Shown one piece after another: positions 43,144 through 51,314 of a stretch of DNA of 64,000 bases. Both the position numbers and the translations under genes were made by a program. Under the pieces are notes generated by a model that saw only the letters and a list, made by a program, of their open reading frames with translations, did no database searches and was not told the origin of the DNA. This DNA is from Marivirga tractuosa DSM 4126 (GTDB taxonomy: Bacteria > Bacteroidota > Bacteroidia > Cytophagales > Cyclobacteriaceae), in contig NC_014759.1 of the NCBI RefSeq assembly GCF_000183425.1, positions 2,821,001-2,885,000 of the forward strand, in the 5' to 3' direction. How positions within the stretch are numbered: position 1 is the stretch's first letter; every line of letters starts with the position of its first letter.

Positions 43144-44562
43144 TCAATCAGTTTGTAATTTTTTGATTAATTCCTCTTTTTGATCCAATTGCTGCTCTAA
43201 AGCTTCTTTCGCTCTTTGCACTTCATCTAATTCTGCTCTCAATTCCCTTTCTTGACGCTCTTGTTGTTCTTGAGTGGCCTGCAATTCTTCCATATTTTGT
43301 CTCATTTCTTCTTCTTGAGAATGTAATTGCTGCGATTGTTCCTGCATTTCGGCTAACAGCTGTTTTGTTTTTTCATTGTTTTTCAAACTATTGAGCTGCA
43401 TGGCTATGTTTTCACCCATTTCCAGCATAAAGTCAATTTGATATTGTTCGAAAGTATGAAAGGAGGCTATTTCAAATATTCCATATACTTCTTCATTAAC
43501 AATCATAGGAGTAATCAAAATAGATTTGGGGTTAGCATCACCTAAACCACTTTTAATGTTGATATAATTCTCTGGGACTTCTGTTAAATAGATATAATCT
43601 TTTTCTAAGTAACATTGACCTACCAAGCCTTCTCCTGGATTCATCTTTATATCGAGGCGTTTTTTGCGCTGAAAGGCATAAGCTGATTTCAGATGTAGTT
43701 TTGTATCCTCATCATTCTCATTTTCCAATAAAAACAATGCTCCCTGATTAGCCTCTAAATACTTTACTACAAAGGTTATGATTTTATCTGTCAACACTTT
43801 TAAATTCTCTTCTCCTCTAAGAATGGCACCAATTTCTGCTAAGCCTTTGGTTGCCCAAGCTCTTTTCTTTTCTTCTAATTGGGCTTGTTCCAGTTTTCCT
43901 AAAGAATCTTCTAATTCTTTTTCTTTTTCAGTAGCTCTGCGATTCTCTTCGGCAAATTGATTTGTTAATTCTTTAGCTTTTAGAAATTCTTTTTGATTTA
44001 GCCTTTGTAAAAAGATGAATAAAAACCCCCCAAGGAAAAAGGCACCAAATAATACCGTGACCCTGATCCAGGCTTTTTGGAAAGTAGTATTGTCAAACCC
44101 AATGTCAAAATAGTCATTGAGTTCATAAATATACAGGATAGGCAAAATGGAAATCACGAAAGCTGGCAACCAAAATTGTACACGCTTGTAATCAAATAAA
44201 CTGAAAGCAATTAACGACCCTACTATTTGGAAAGCATAGATTTCCTTAAAAATTATATCTTCTTGCTGCATGATCACGGCATGTAACATTCCTATCACAA
44301 GAGCAGGCATAATAGCCATTAAAAATCTACTAAGGACATTCAAACCAAAATAAGAAGTGCCTAAAATGATTAAATAAGCTACAAGGCCATATAAACAATA
44401 AGGCAAAACCTCTGGAATGACCAATCCGGAAATGATGGCATAAAAGCTGATAATGATAATTAACGCTACGTTTAAAATATTTCCTAATCGTATTTTGGTT
44501 TTGACCGAATCGGATAAATTATTATTCATCCCAAACTCAACAACCTTTGAGATAATGTTCAT
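43144..44562 (-). CDS. Membrane GAF-domain protein with coiled coils, no output domain
   Basis: A 472-residue protein. Six or so transmembrane helices (about 28-195) precede a coiled coil (about 195-240), a GAF domain (about 245-395) and a C-terminal coiled coil of about 75 residues. The GAF-coil part is clearly paralogous to the transducer at 13597-15516: YLTEVPENY/YMTEVPQDY, KSGLGDANPKS/TSGLGEANPNS and the identical QEEEMRQNMEELQATQE. It has neither HAMP, PAS, kinase nor cyclase domain. The signal is probably passed by protein contact; the partner is unknown. Confidence 0.85.
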   Translation of the reverse strand: MNIISKVVEFGMNNNLSDSVKTKIRLGNILNVALIIIISFYAIISGLVIPEVLPYCLYGLVAYLIILGTSYFGLNVLSRFLMAIMPALVIGMLHAVIMQQEDIIFKEIYAFQIVGSLIAFSLFDYKRVQFWLPAFVISILPILYIYELNDYFDIGFDNTTFQKAWIRVTVLFGAFFLGGFLFIFLQRLNQKEFLKAKELTNQFAEENRRATEKEKELEDSLGKLEQAQLEEKKRAWATKGLAEIGAILRGEENLKVLTDKIITFVVKYLEANQGALFLLENENDEDTKLHLKSAYAFQRKKRLDIKMNPGEGLVGQCYLEKDYIYLTEVPENYINIKSGLGDANPKSILITPMIVNEEVYGIFEIASFHTFEQYQIDFMLEMGENIAMQLNSLKNNEKTKQLLAEMQEQSQQLHSQEEEMRQNMEELQATQEQQERQERELRAELDEVQRAKEALEQQLDQKEELIKKLQTD

Positions 44563-44746
44563 TATAAATTGGTTTAATTGAAAAATATAATAATTAAATA
44601 TAAACCATTATACTTTATTTTGAACAAGTTTTGAGTTGAAAATATAATCCATTTGCTAAAGTAACTTCTTTTGTTTTAGAACCTGATTAACACTTTCTTA
44701 TTAAAACATCCTTTTAAATGCCCTCAGGGCGTTAAATCATACTTTT

Positions 44747-44764
44747 CCATGACCTAAGTCATGG
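44747..44764 (+). promoter_or_regulatory. Dyad upstream of yceI (CCATGAC-CTAA-GTCATGG)
   Basis: Perfect 7 bp arms around a 4 bp centre lie 53 bp before the YceI ATG, with a second small palindrome GCCCT-C-AGGGC at 44720-44730. The TGAC-N4-GTCA form recalls CRP/FNR-family sites. A dispersed palindromic repeat is the alternative. Confidence 0.4.
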
Positions 44765-44817
44765 TTTCCCTAACATTTACCTGCCACCTTTACATCATAA
44801 TTAAAAAGTCAAAAGCT

Positions 44818-45375
44818 ATGAGAAATTTAATGATCATAATGATGCTGTTTTTCGCACCCCTGGTGTATGGGCAGCAATTAACGGTAAACGAAAGTAATAC
44901 TAAATTAAGTGTAGATGGAACTTCAACTGTTCATGACTGGACAATTGAAGCAGAAAAGTTTGATGGTAAGGCAGACGTAAAAATAGAAAACAATGCTTTA
45001 CAAAGTATCAATAGCTTAAGCTTCAATATTCCTGTGAAAAGTTTAAAAAGTGGAAAGTCAGCAATGGACGACAACACTTATGAAGCTTTAAAAGCAGATG
45101 ATCACCCAGTAATTAAATACCAATTCCGATCAATGGATAATGTGAGTGTAGATGGAAACACTACTACTATGGACACGAAAGGTCTATTGACAATTGGAGG
45201 AGTAAGTAAAATAGTGAATATGAAAGTGACTGCAGAAGCTAGCAATGGAATATCCTTCAAAGGAGACATAACATTCAAAATGTCTGTGTTCGAAATAGAC
45301 CCTCCAACTGCGGTGTTTGGAACCATCAAAACAGGAGATCAGATTACAATTAATTTTAATGCTCAATATAAATAA
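44818..45375 (+). CDS. YceI family periplasmic protein
   Basis: A 185-residue secreted lipocalin-like protein. The ATG at 44818 begins the signal peptide MRNLMIIMMLFFAPLVYGQ; an upstream in-frame ATG would put 19 extra residues before it. YceI hallmarks are STVHDWTIEAEKFDG, IPVKSLKSG, and FEIDPPTAVFGTIKTGDQI near the end. YceI proteins bind isoprenoid lipids, and some are induced by stress or support respiration. A porin-like gene follows 31 bp later and a second, divergent YceI after that, so they may form one functional group. Confidence 0.92.
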   Translation: MRNLMIIMMLFFAPLVYGQQLTVNESNTKLSVDGTSTVHDWTIEAEKFDGKADVKIENNALQSINSLSFNIPVKSLKSGKSAMDDNTYEALKADDHPVIKYQFRSMDNVSVDGNTTTMDTKGLLTIGGVSKIVNMKVTAEASNGISFKGDITFKMSVFEIDPPTAVFGTIKTGDQITINFNAQYK

Positions 45376-45406
45376 CACAAAGACAACAATTTAAATAACA
45401 GAAACC

Positions 45407-46696
45407 ATGAAAACGTTTTTAAGATTCACAATGATTGCCCTATTAATGGGATTTGCGCAAGTGCTTTTCGCACAGGATGGCAGAAACTTGCAGTTTTTCA
45501 GACCAGTTGGTCAACCAGGTTTGAATGTATTTGAACCTTCAAAAGCTGATACAGTAGAATATGAAGGTGTTAAAGTTAGAGTTGGTGGTGATTTTGCCAT
45601 GCAATTTCAAGGATTAAGCCAAAGTAATGATGCTGCAGCTGGTTCTGGTTTAGAGTTAAAAGAGCTAGGTAATAATTTTAACTTACCAACCGCTAACTTA
45701 AACCTTGATGTTCAGATGTATGATGGGGTAAGATTACACTTACGTACTTATTTGTCTGCTCGTAACCATGCTGAAGCTTGGGTAAAAGGTGGTAACTTGC
45801 AAATTGATAAATTAGACTTCATCAAAGAAGGATTTATGGAAGGTATTATGAAATATACTACTGTTACCATTGGTTTAGATGAGTTTAATTACGGTGATGC
45901 TCACTTTAGAAGAACTGATAACGCAAGAGCTATTTATAACCCTTTTGTAGGTAATTACATAATGGATGCGTTTTCTACTGAAGCTTTTGGTGAAGTAACT
46001 ATCCAAAATAATGGACTACTTGCAGTGGTTGGTGTTACTAACGGTAAATTAAACCAAAGTGTGACTTCTGGTAATGATAATAAACCTTCTTTCTACACTA
46101 AATTGGGATTTGATAAACAAATCAGTGATGATTTCAGAGCTCGTTTAACTGGTAGCTGGTATGTTAATACAGGAACAAGCACTGGAACCTGGTTATACGG
46201 TGGAGATAGAGCTGGATCTAGATATTACCAGGTATTGCACACTGTTGGTAATGAAGACTTAGGCGTTGCTTCTCAAGGTGGTAATTTTGATGGCAGATTT
46301 AACGCAAGATTTACTAAAATATCTGCTGTGCAAATCAACCCATTCATTAAAGCAGGTGGTTTTGAGTTCTTCGGTATCTATGAAGTAGCTAGCGGATTAA
46401 ATGAAGGTGACGGTGCGATGACTCAAATTGCAGGTGAAGCGCTATACAGATTTGGTGCTAATGAAAGATATTACATTGGTGGACGTTACAATACAGTAAA
46501 TGGTAAAATGGCAGAAACTGCTCCAGAAGACATGAATATTAGCCGATTAAACTTCGGTGGTGGTTGGTTCTTAACTGACAACATCATGACCAAAGTAGAG
46601 TATGTTAACCAACAATATAATGGAGATGCTTGGGCAGGAAGATTTGCTGGAGCAGAATTCAAAGGTGTCATGATTGAAGCTGCAATTAGTTTCTAA
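45407..46696 (+). CDS. Porin-like outer-membrane beta-barrel protein
   Basis: A 429-residue protein with a Sec signal peptide (about 1-22, ending VLFAQ). The body has alternating amphipathic strands (for example FYTKLGFDKQISDDFRARL), aromatic girdles and the C-terminal phenylalanine of barrels (MIEAAISF). Glycine/asparagine-rich turns such as GGNFDGRFNARF support a porin-type structure. Substrate unknown. It is probably co-transcribed with the YceI gene upstream and ends at a strong terminator. Confidence 0.8.
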   Translation: MKTFLRFTMIALLMGFAQVLFAQDGRNLQFFRPVGQPGLNVFEPSKADTVEYEGVKVRVGGDFAMQFQGLSQSNDAAAGSGLELKELGNNFNLPTANLNLDVQMYDGVRLHLRTYLSARNHAEAWVKGGNLQIDKLDFIKEGFMEGIMKYTTVTIGLDEFNYGDAHFRRTDNARAIYNPFVGNYIMDAFSTEAFGEVTIQNNGLLAVVGVTNGKLNQSVTSGNDNKPSFYTKLGFDKQISDDFRARLTGSWYVNTGTSTGTWLYGGDRAGSRYYQVLHTVGNEDLGVASQGGNFDGRFNARFTKISAVQINPFIKAGGFEFFGIYEVASGLNEGDGAMTQIAGEALYRFGANERYYIGGRYNTVNGKMAETAPEDMNISRLNFGGGWFLTDNIMTKVEYVNQQYNGDAWAGRFAGAEFKGVMIEAAISF

Positions 46697-46719
46697 TCTT
46701 GGTGCATCTTGTTTAGTTG

Positions 46720-46751
46720 AAGGCGATGGAGCAATGCTTCATCGCTTTTTT
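46720..46751 (+). terminator. Intrinsic terminator after the porin-like gene
   Basis: The stem centred on GCGATG (46723-46728) pairing with CATCGC (46740-46745), extended inward by four further pairs, is followed by a run of seven T. Confidence 0.82.
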
Positions 46752-46795
46752 TAAATCATAAAGTATATGTAATTTAACTTCTTAATACATCTAGG

Positions 46796-47374
46796 ATGAG
46801 GGTTTCGATTTTACATATTTTATTAATTACAGTGTTAAGTTTTTCTTCTGCATATTCTCAGTCAGAAAAAAAACGAGTGAAAATTAACACGCAATCTTCT
46901 TACGTTGAAATCCACGGAACCACAAATGTCAACAGTTTCAATTGCCATTATAACGCAAAACTTCCTGAAAACGAATTTGAAGTTAAGCTGATAAAGAAAG
47001 GAGAAGTGATCGAAATTCAACATGAAGCACTCTTCCTAAAAGTGCTAAGTTTCAAATGTCCCCACCCTCAAATGACAGATGATTTACATGATCTCTTAGA
47101 GTATGAGAATTATCCGTTTATCATTTTTCAGCTAAAAAAAATAAGCAACAATAAAATTGCCCATATCATGATTGAAATGGCAGGAGAAAAACAGTTTTAT
47201 AAAGTCAACCTCAACAACAGTCTTGATAATAATCAACTTGTTTCTAATGCGATAATGGAATTATGCATTTCAGATTTTGGCTTGAAGGCTCCTGAAAAAT
47301 TCTTTGGAATGGTGAAAGTAAATGAAAATATAGAAGTAGAATTTAAAATTGATATGAATATTTACGATAAGTAA
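46796..47374 (+). CDS. Divergent YceI-like secreted protein
   Basis: A 192-residue protein with a signal peptide (about 1-21, ending AYS-Q). The fold matches YceI at its ends, with SSYVEIHGTTNVNSFNC for the usual STVHDW region and FGLKAPEKFFGMVKVNENIEVEFKI for the C-terminal strand pair. The middle carries FKCPHPQMTDDLHDLL, unlike typical YceI, with a cysteine that could pair with the one near residue 41. It lies after the porin-like gene but behind a terminator, so it may have its own promoter. Confidence 0.78.
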   Translation: MRVSILHILLITVLSFSSAYSQSEKKRVKINTQSSYVEIHGTTNVNSFNCHYNAKLPENEFEVKLIKKGEVIEIQHEALFLKVLSFKCPHPQMTDDLHDLLEYENYPFIIFQLKKISNNKIAHIMIEMAGEKQFYKVNLNNSLDNNQLVSNAIMELCISDFGLKAPEKFFGMVKVNENIEVEFKIDMNIYDK

Positions 47375-47377
47375 TTA

Positions 47378-47406
47378 TTGTTTATCGATAATATTATATA
47401 GTTTTG
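47378..47406 (+). promoter_or_regulatory. Bacteroidota-type promoter of the DUF2975/HTH pair
   Basis: TTG at 47378-47380 and TAGTTTTG at 47399-47406 are separated by 18 bp, matching the TTG-N(17-23)-TAnnTTTG consensus. The -7 box ends 21 bp before the ATG at 47428. The spacer contains the palindrome TTATCGATAA, a possible autoregulatory site. Confidence 0.65.
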
Positions 47407-47427
47407 CGATATATAAATGGTAAAACT

Positions 47428-47952
47428 ATGAAGAAGAATATTATTTTATCAGTCAGCTTAGTAAGTATGCAAATTCTGAGAATTCTCATTTCTTTATTTG
47501 CAGCAGTTCATGTGGTAATTGTGATGGGTTTCTTGGTAAATGATTTCCCGTTGCAGGAGAACATATTTGGAATGCAGTCTTTGATTTTCAATAATAGTGA
47601 TGGATTGCAAATACATGAATTGCAAACAACAAATCCATGGTTACTTTATGTTATTATAATTAAAAACCTATTTACGCTAGCCATGCTATTCAGTATTTTA
47701 GGATACGGTGTAGAAATTAGCAGAAATATTCAGCAAAATAGAACCTTTAGTAAACTTACTATTACAGCATTTGATAAAGTGAGTCAATTGGCAGTCATTT
47801 TGTTTTTTGTACAATTCATAAAATTAAGCACGACAAAAGTCGGCATAGGATTCGAATTCAGTTACTTGTTTTTGGCGTTTGGCGCCATCATTCTAACGCA
47901 GGTATTTAAGGAAGGTCACCGATTATTAAAAGAAAACGAATTAACCGTTTAA
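47428..47952 (+). CDS. DUF2975 family membrane protein
   Basis: A 174-residue integral membrane protein from the ATG at 47428. There are four predicted helices (about 12-40, 70-95, 112-132 and 140-160) with the family element RNIQQNRTFSKLTI between helices 2 and 3. DUF2975 proteins nearly always sit beside a small XRE-type regulator, as here (3 bp to the next start). Function is not established. Confidence 0.88.
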   Translation: MKKNIILSVSLVSMQILRILISLFAAVHVVIVMGFLVNDFPLQENIFGMQSLIFNNSDGLQIHELQTTNPWLLYVIIIKNLFTLAMLFSILGYGVEISRNIQQNRTFSKLTITAFDKVSQLAVILFFVQFIKLSTTKVGIGFEFSYLFLAFGAIILTQVFKEGHRLLKENELTV

Positions 47953-47955
47953 GCC

Positions 47956-48165
47956 ATGCCAATAGTAGTGAATGTAGATGTCATGCTGGCTAAGCGGAAA
48001 ATGCAATCCAAAGAATTAGCGGATAAGATTGGAGTTACGGTTGCCAACTTATCCATTTTGAAAACTGGTAAGGCTAAAGCGGTACGCTTTTCTACTCTTG
48101 AAGCTATTTGCAAAGCTTTGGATTGCCAGCCTGGAGATTTATTGGAGTATCAGGAGGAAGATTAG
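47956..48165 (+). CDS. Small helix-turn-helix regulator (Cro/CI type, YozG-like)
   Basis: A 69-residue XRE-family DNA-binding protein that is little more than the HTH. SKELADKIGVTVANLSILKTGKAKAVRFSTL spans the helix-turn-helix, and ALDCQPGDLLEYQ is the standard closing motif. Paired with DUF2975, 3 bp downstream of it. It may repress the pair from the promoter at 47378-47406. Confidence 0.93.
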   Translation: MPIVVNVDVMLAKRKMQSKELADKIGVTVANLSILKTGKAKAVRFSTLEAICKALDCQPGDLLEYQEED

Positions 48166-48291
48166 AAGTTTAATGGTTGGGTTTTATGTTTTAGTACCTT
48201 TCTGCTTACTTTTTATTTACAACCGTACAAAGCTCGACTTTCCACTTCCAGCCATCGCTGATCTGACCTGCCGTACTGACCTAAGCAGCCA

Positions 48292-48331
48292 TCAACCTGT
48301 CAACATGCCAACATGAAAATCTGCCAACCTA
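48292..48331. repeat. Tandem 8 bp repeat, about five units
   Basis: Consecutive octamers TCAACCTG, TCAACATG, CCAACATG, AAAATCTG and CCAACCTA. The last ends on the cysQ stop codon (minus strand, 48329-48331). Outside the array the spacer 48166-48291 has no gene. Confidence 0.7.
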
Positions 48332-49099
48332 ATCAAACCCCAAACATAAAAAGCTACCATTCAATAAATTGTCTTTATTATAATGGAATCGCTCTTTTTC
48401 TTCATTTCCTGTAAAGACTTTCCCTCCTGCAGCTTCCAAAATGGCCTGGCCTGCACCAGTATCCCATTCCATCGTTGGGCCGTGACGATAGTAGATATCT
48501 GCTTTTCCTTCTGCTGCCATGCAAAATTTCAATGAGCTTCCTTTAGAGATGCTATTTTTCACATCATATTTCGCTAATAATTCATCTTCTTCAGGAGAAG
48601 CATGTGATGCACTTCTGACGGCTATTCTATCCGAATTTTTGTTATTTACTTTCAATTCCGTTTTTTTACCGCGCTCTTCTTTAAATGCGCCTAATTCACT
48701 TCCATAATAAAAGGTATCAGTTGCGGGAACATAGATAACACCCATTATGGTGAAATGATCTTTTATTAAAGCAATATTCACTGTAAACTGCCCATTTTTT
48801 TTGATAAATTCTTTTGTGCCATCCAGTGGATCAACCAACCAGAAAGTATCCCAGTCCTTTCTTTCTTCATAAGACATTTTTTTACCTTCCTCAGAAAGAA
48901 TGGGGTATTGAACAGGAAGTTCTTCCAGACCTTTTTTTATAACCTTGTCCGCTGCTTCATCCGCCAATGTTAAGGGGCTGTCATCTGCTTTATAGTCTAC
49001 CACTTGGCTAAGGTCTGCATCGGTGTAAATTTTCATGATGGCAGCTCCTGCATTTTTGGCAATAACCTTGACTTCTTCTACTAAATTCTCAATTTTCAT
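48329..49099 (-). CDS. cysQ: 3'(2'),5'-bisphosphate nucleotidase
   Basis: A 256-residue member of the inositol monophosphatase superfamily that hydrolyses PAP to AMP, clearing the by-product of sulfate activation. Metal-binding blocks are E70-E71 in ILSEEGKK, the D90-P-L-D93-G-T motif (WLVDPLDGTKEF) and MEWDTGAGQAILEAAGG near the C-terminus. The ATG at 49099 is preferred because it starts the conserved N-terminus; an earlier in-frame ATG adds 14 unlikely residues. It is divergent from cysC, so both sides of the spacer belong to sulfur assimilation. Confidence 0.95.
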   Translation of the reverse strand: MKIENLVEEVKVIAKNAGAAIMKIYTDADLSQVVDYKADDSPLTLADEAADKVIKKGLEELPVQYPILSEEGKKMSYEERKDWDTFWLVDPLDGTKEFIKKNGQFTVNIALIKDHFTIMGVIYVPATDTFYYGSELGAFKEERGKKTELKVNNKNSDRIAVRSASHASPEEDELLAKYDVKNSISKGSSLKFCMAAEGKADIYYRHGPTMEWDTGAGQAILEAAGGKVFTGNEEKERFHYNKDNLLNGSFLCLGFD

Positions 49100-49257
49100 A
49101 TAATAAACTTCTTGATTTTTAATTCCGAATAGGAATTTCATAAATTTTTTTTCTTCAAAATCGCCCTCTATTAGCCTACAAACCCAATAGAGTTTAAATA
49201 TTTTTGGAGAACTGCAAAATTACGCAAGAAATGCTTATAAGTATAATTTTATCCTAT

Positions 49258-49265
49258 TAACTTTG
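49258..49265 (+). promoter_or_regulatory. Putative -7 promoter element of cysC (TAACTTTG)
   Basis: It fits TAnnTTTG and ends 11 bp before the cysC ATG, implying a very short leader. No TTG at standard spacing is visible. Confidence 0.35.
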
Positions 49266-49276
49266 CCAAAAATTAT

Positions 49277-49873
49277 ATGAGTTTGGAAAATATATATCCC
49301 ATATTCGATACTATTTTGAGCCGTTCCGATAAGGAAAAAATGCTCAAGCAAAAATCCATTGTTATTTGGATGGTGGGTCTGTCCGGTTCAGGAAAAAGCA
49401 CCTTGGCAAGAGCACTTGAAAACAGCTTGCATGAAGAAGGCTATCTAACGCAATTGTTGGATGGGGACAATATGCGAACTGGCATCAATAATAATTTAGG
49501 CTTTAGTCCTGAAGACAGAACGGAGAATATTAGAAGAGCAGCGGAAACCGCAAAGCTTTTCATGAACGCTGGTTTGGTCACGATCTGTTCTTTTATAAGC
49601 CCTACAGATGAGATCCGGAAAATGGCAAAGGAAATCATTGGTGATGGATATGTTGAGGTTTATGTGGATTGTCCTGTGGAGGTTTGTGAAGAAAGAGATG
49701 TGAAAGGACTTTATGCTAAGGCAAGAAAAGGTGAAATTCCTGATTTTACAGGTGTAAGTGCCCCATTTGATGCCCCGAAAAATCCTGAAGTGGCTGTTGA
49801 TACGGCAAACCAAACATTAGAGCAAAGTCATCAGGAATTAGTTAAAGCAATTATTGAAAGAATTAAATATTAA
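49277..49873 (+). CDS. cysC: Adenylyl-sulfate kinase
   Basis: A 198-residue APS kinase that phosphorylates APS to PAPS using ATP. The P-loop GLSGSGKS is at 34-41, followed by LLDGDNMRTGINNNLGFSPEDRTENIRR (APS binding) and the lid region GLYAKARKGEIPDFTGVSAPFD. Stand-alone form, not fused to CysN. First gene of the cysC-cysD-fourhelix-cysN series. Confidence 0.96.
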   Translation: MSLENIYPIFDTILSRSDKEKMLKQKSIVIWMVGLSGSGKSTLARALENSLHEEGYLTQLLDGDNMRTGINNNLGFSPEDRTENIRRAAETAKLFMNAGLVTICSFISPTDEIRKMAKEIIGDGYVEVYVDCPVEVCEERDVKGLYAKARKGEIPDFTGVSAPFDAPKNPEVAVDTANQTLEQSHQELVKAIIERIKY

Positions 49874-49973
49874 TTAGAGTCCGTTAAACAATCAAAATAT
49901 TGCTCCAATTTTGGGGCTTACGGCAAAATAAAAGGCAATACATCTTAGAATTAAATTTTTGAATTTACAATAT

Positions 49974-50879
49974 ATGTCATCTTACAATTTATCACATTTA
50001 GATCAATTAGAGTCAGAAGCTATTTACATTTTTCGTGAAGTAGCGGCTCAATTTGAAAAACCGGTTATTTTATTTTCCGGTGGAAAAGACTCCATAACCA
50101 TGGTGCATTTGGCTCAGAAAGCCTTTTGGCCTGCTAAAATACCTTTTCCATTATTACACATCGATACGGGACACAATTTCCCAGAAGCTTTAGAGTTCCG
50201 TGATAATTTGGCGGAAAGATATAAAGTGAATTTGGATGTTGGTTTAGTTCAGGATTCTATTGACAAAGGAACCGCAGTAGAAGAAAAAGGACTTAATCCA
50301 AGTCGAAACACTTTACAATCTATCACCTTGCTGGAGAAACTGGAAGAAGGTCAATATGACGCAGCATTTGGTGGAGGACGTAGAGATGAGGAAAAAGCCA
50401 GAGCAAAAGAAAGATTCTTCTCCCACAGAGATGATTTTGGACAGTGGGATCCCAAAAACCAGCGACCAGAATTATGGAACCTTTATAATGGCAAGAAAGC
50501 CCCAGGCGAGTCATTTCGAATTTTCCCTATCAGTAACTGGACTGAAATGGACGTTTGGCAATACATTAAAAAGGAAAAGATTGCTTTGCCAAGCATTTAT
50601 TTCTCTCACAAAAGAGAAGTAGTGAACAGAAATGGTGTATTGATTGCCAAATCTCCTTACAATACTCTTTTGGATGGAGAAGAATATGAGGAAAGAGTTA
50701 TTCGATACAGAACTTTGGGATGTATGACCATCACAGGTGCTGTTGAGTCAGATGCTGATGATTTAGATAAAATTATCGAAGAAGTTGCGGCTGCCAGACA
50801 AACAGAGAGAGGTGGGAGAGCTGATGATAAAAGATCAGAAGCAGCTATGGAAGAGAGAAAAAGACAGGGGTATTTTTAA
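49974..50879 (+). CDS. cysD: Sulfate adenylyltransferase subunit 2
   Basis: A 301-residue ATP sulfurylase small subunit that with CysN makes APS from ATP and sulfate. The PP-loop SGGKDS is at residues 35-40, with HIDTGHNFPEALEFRD, GGRRDEEKARAKERFFS and the C-terminal GRADDKRSEAAMEERKRQGYF typical of CysD. The ATG at 49974 is chosen over an upstream TTG. The following cysN is displaced by a four-helix-bundle gene. Confidence 0.96.
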   Translation: MSSYNLSHLDQLESEAIYIFREVAAQFEKPVILFSGGKDSITMVHLAQKAFWPAKIPFPLLHIDTGHNFPEALEFRDNLAERYKVNLDVGLVQDSIDKGTAVEEKGLNPSRNTLQSITLLEKLEEGQYDAAFGGGRRDEEKARAKERFFSHRDDFGQWDPKNQRPELWNLYNGKKAPGESFRIFPISNWTEMDVWQYIKKEKIALPSIYFSHKREVVNRNGVLIAKSPYNTLLDGEEYEERVIRYRTLGCMTITGAVESDADDLDKIIEEVAAARQTERGGRADDKRSEAAMEERKRQGYF

Positions 50880-50898
50880 AGATGAAACTGGAGATGTA

Positions 50899-51302
50899 AA
50901 AGTTGAAATAAATGGAGAACCAAGACCTTAAAATAAGAACCAAAAAATTTGCTCTTGAGATTATCACCTTATATAGGAAATTACCTAAAAGTGCCGAATT
51001 TCAGACAATTGGGAAGCAGCTTTTACGATCTTCAACATCAGTCGGAGCTAATACCAGATCTGCTTATAGAGGAAGAAGTAGAAAGGAATATATCGCTAAA
51101 ATAGGGATAGTAATAGAAGAAGCCGATGAATCTGGCTTTTGGATAGAGTTATTAGAAGAAATAAGTATTAATAATAAAGAGAACTTGTTGGAATTACGAA
51201 ATGAAGCTAACGAATTAACAGCAATTTTTACATCGATTGCCAAAAAGTACAAAGCTTAATAAACTGAGCTTTTTTAGCTTTCAGCTTTCAAATTTCAACT
51301 TT
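50899..51302. repeat. Inverted repeat flanking the four-helix-bundle gene
   Basis: AAAGTTGAAAT at 50899-50909 is repeated inverted as ATTTCAACTTT at 51292-51302. They flank the small gene almost exactly, so the interval could be an inserted unit. Eleven AT-rich base pairs can also arise by chance. Confidence 0.45.
50912..51259 (+). CDS. Four-helix-bundle protein (23S rRNA intervening-sequence family)
   Basis: A 115-residue protein of the S23/four-helix-bundle family first seen in 23S rRNA intervening sequences and related to the Avd accessory protein of diversity-generating retroelements. Seen: LKIRTKKFALEIITLYRKLP at the N-terminus, the hallmark QLLRSSTSVGANTRSAYRGRSRKEYIAKI, and EEADESGFWIELLEEI. 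It lies between cysD and cysN, which are normally adjacent, and carries no sulfur function. There is no reverse transcriptase or variable repeat nearby. Its role in these intergenic settings is unknown. Confidence 0.92.
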   Translation: MENQDLKIRTKKFALEIITLYRKLPKSAEFQTIGKQLLRSSTSVGANTRSAYRGRSRKEYIAKIGIVIEEADESGFWIELLEEISINNKENLLELRNEANELTAIFTSIAKKYKA

Positions 51303-51314
51303 AAATAAAATCAG

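Noticed and set aside
48098..48316. 72-residue plus-strand frame after the HTH gene
   Set aside because: It overlaps the HTH gene out of frame and runs through the repeat-bearing spacer; no conserved features.
48292..48331. Octamer array as a CRISPR remnant
   Set aside because: Units are 8 bp without spacers, and no cas genes are in the window.
49496..49813. 105-residue minus-strand frame inside cysC
   Set aside because: Entirely antisense to a conserved enzyme; explained by codon usage of the sense gene.
50912..51259. Four-helix-bundle gene as part of a diversity-generating retroelement
   Set aside because: No reverse transcriptase, variable repeat or template repeat is present nearby.
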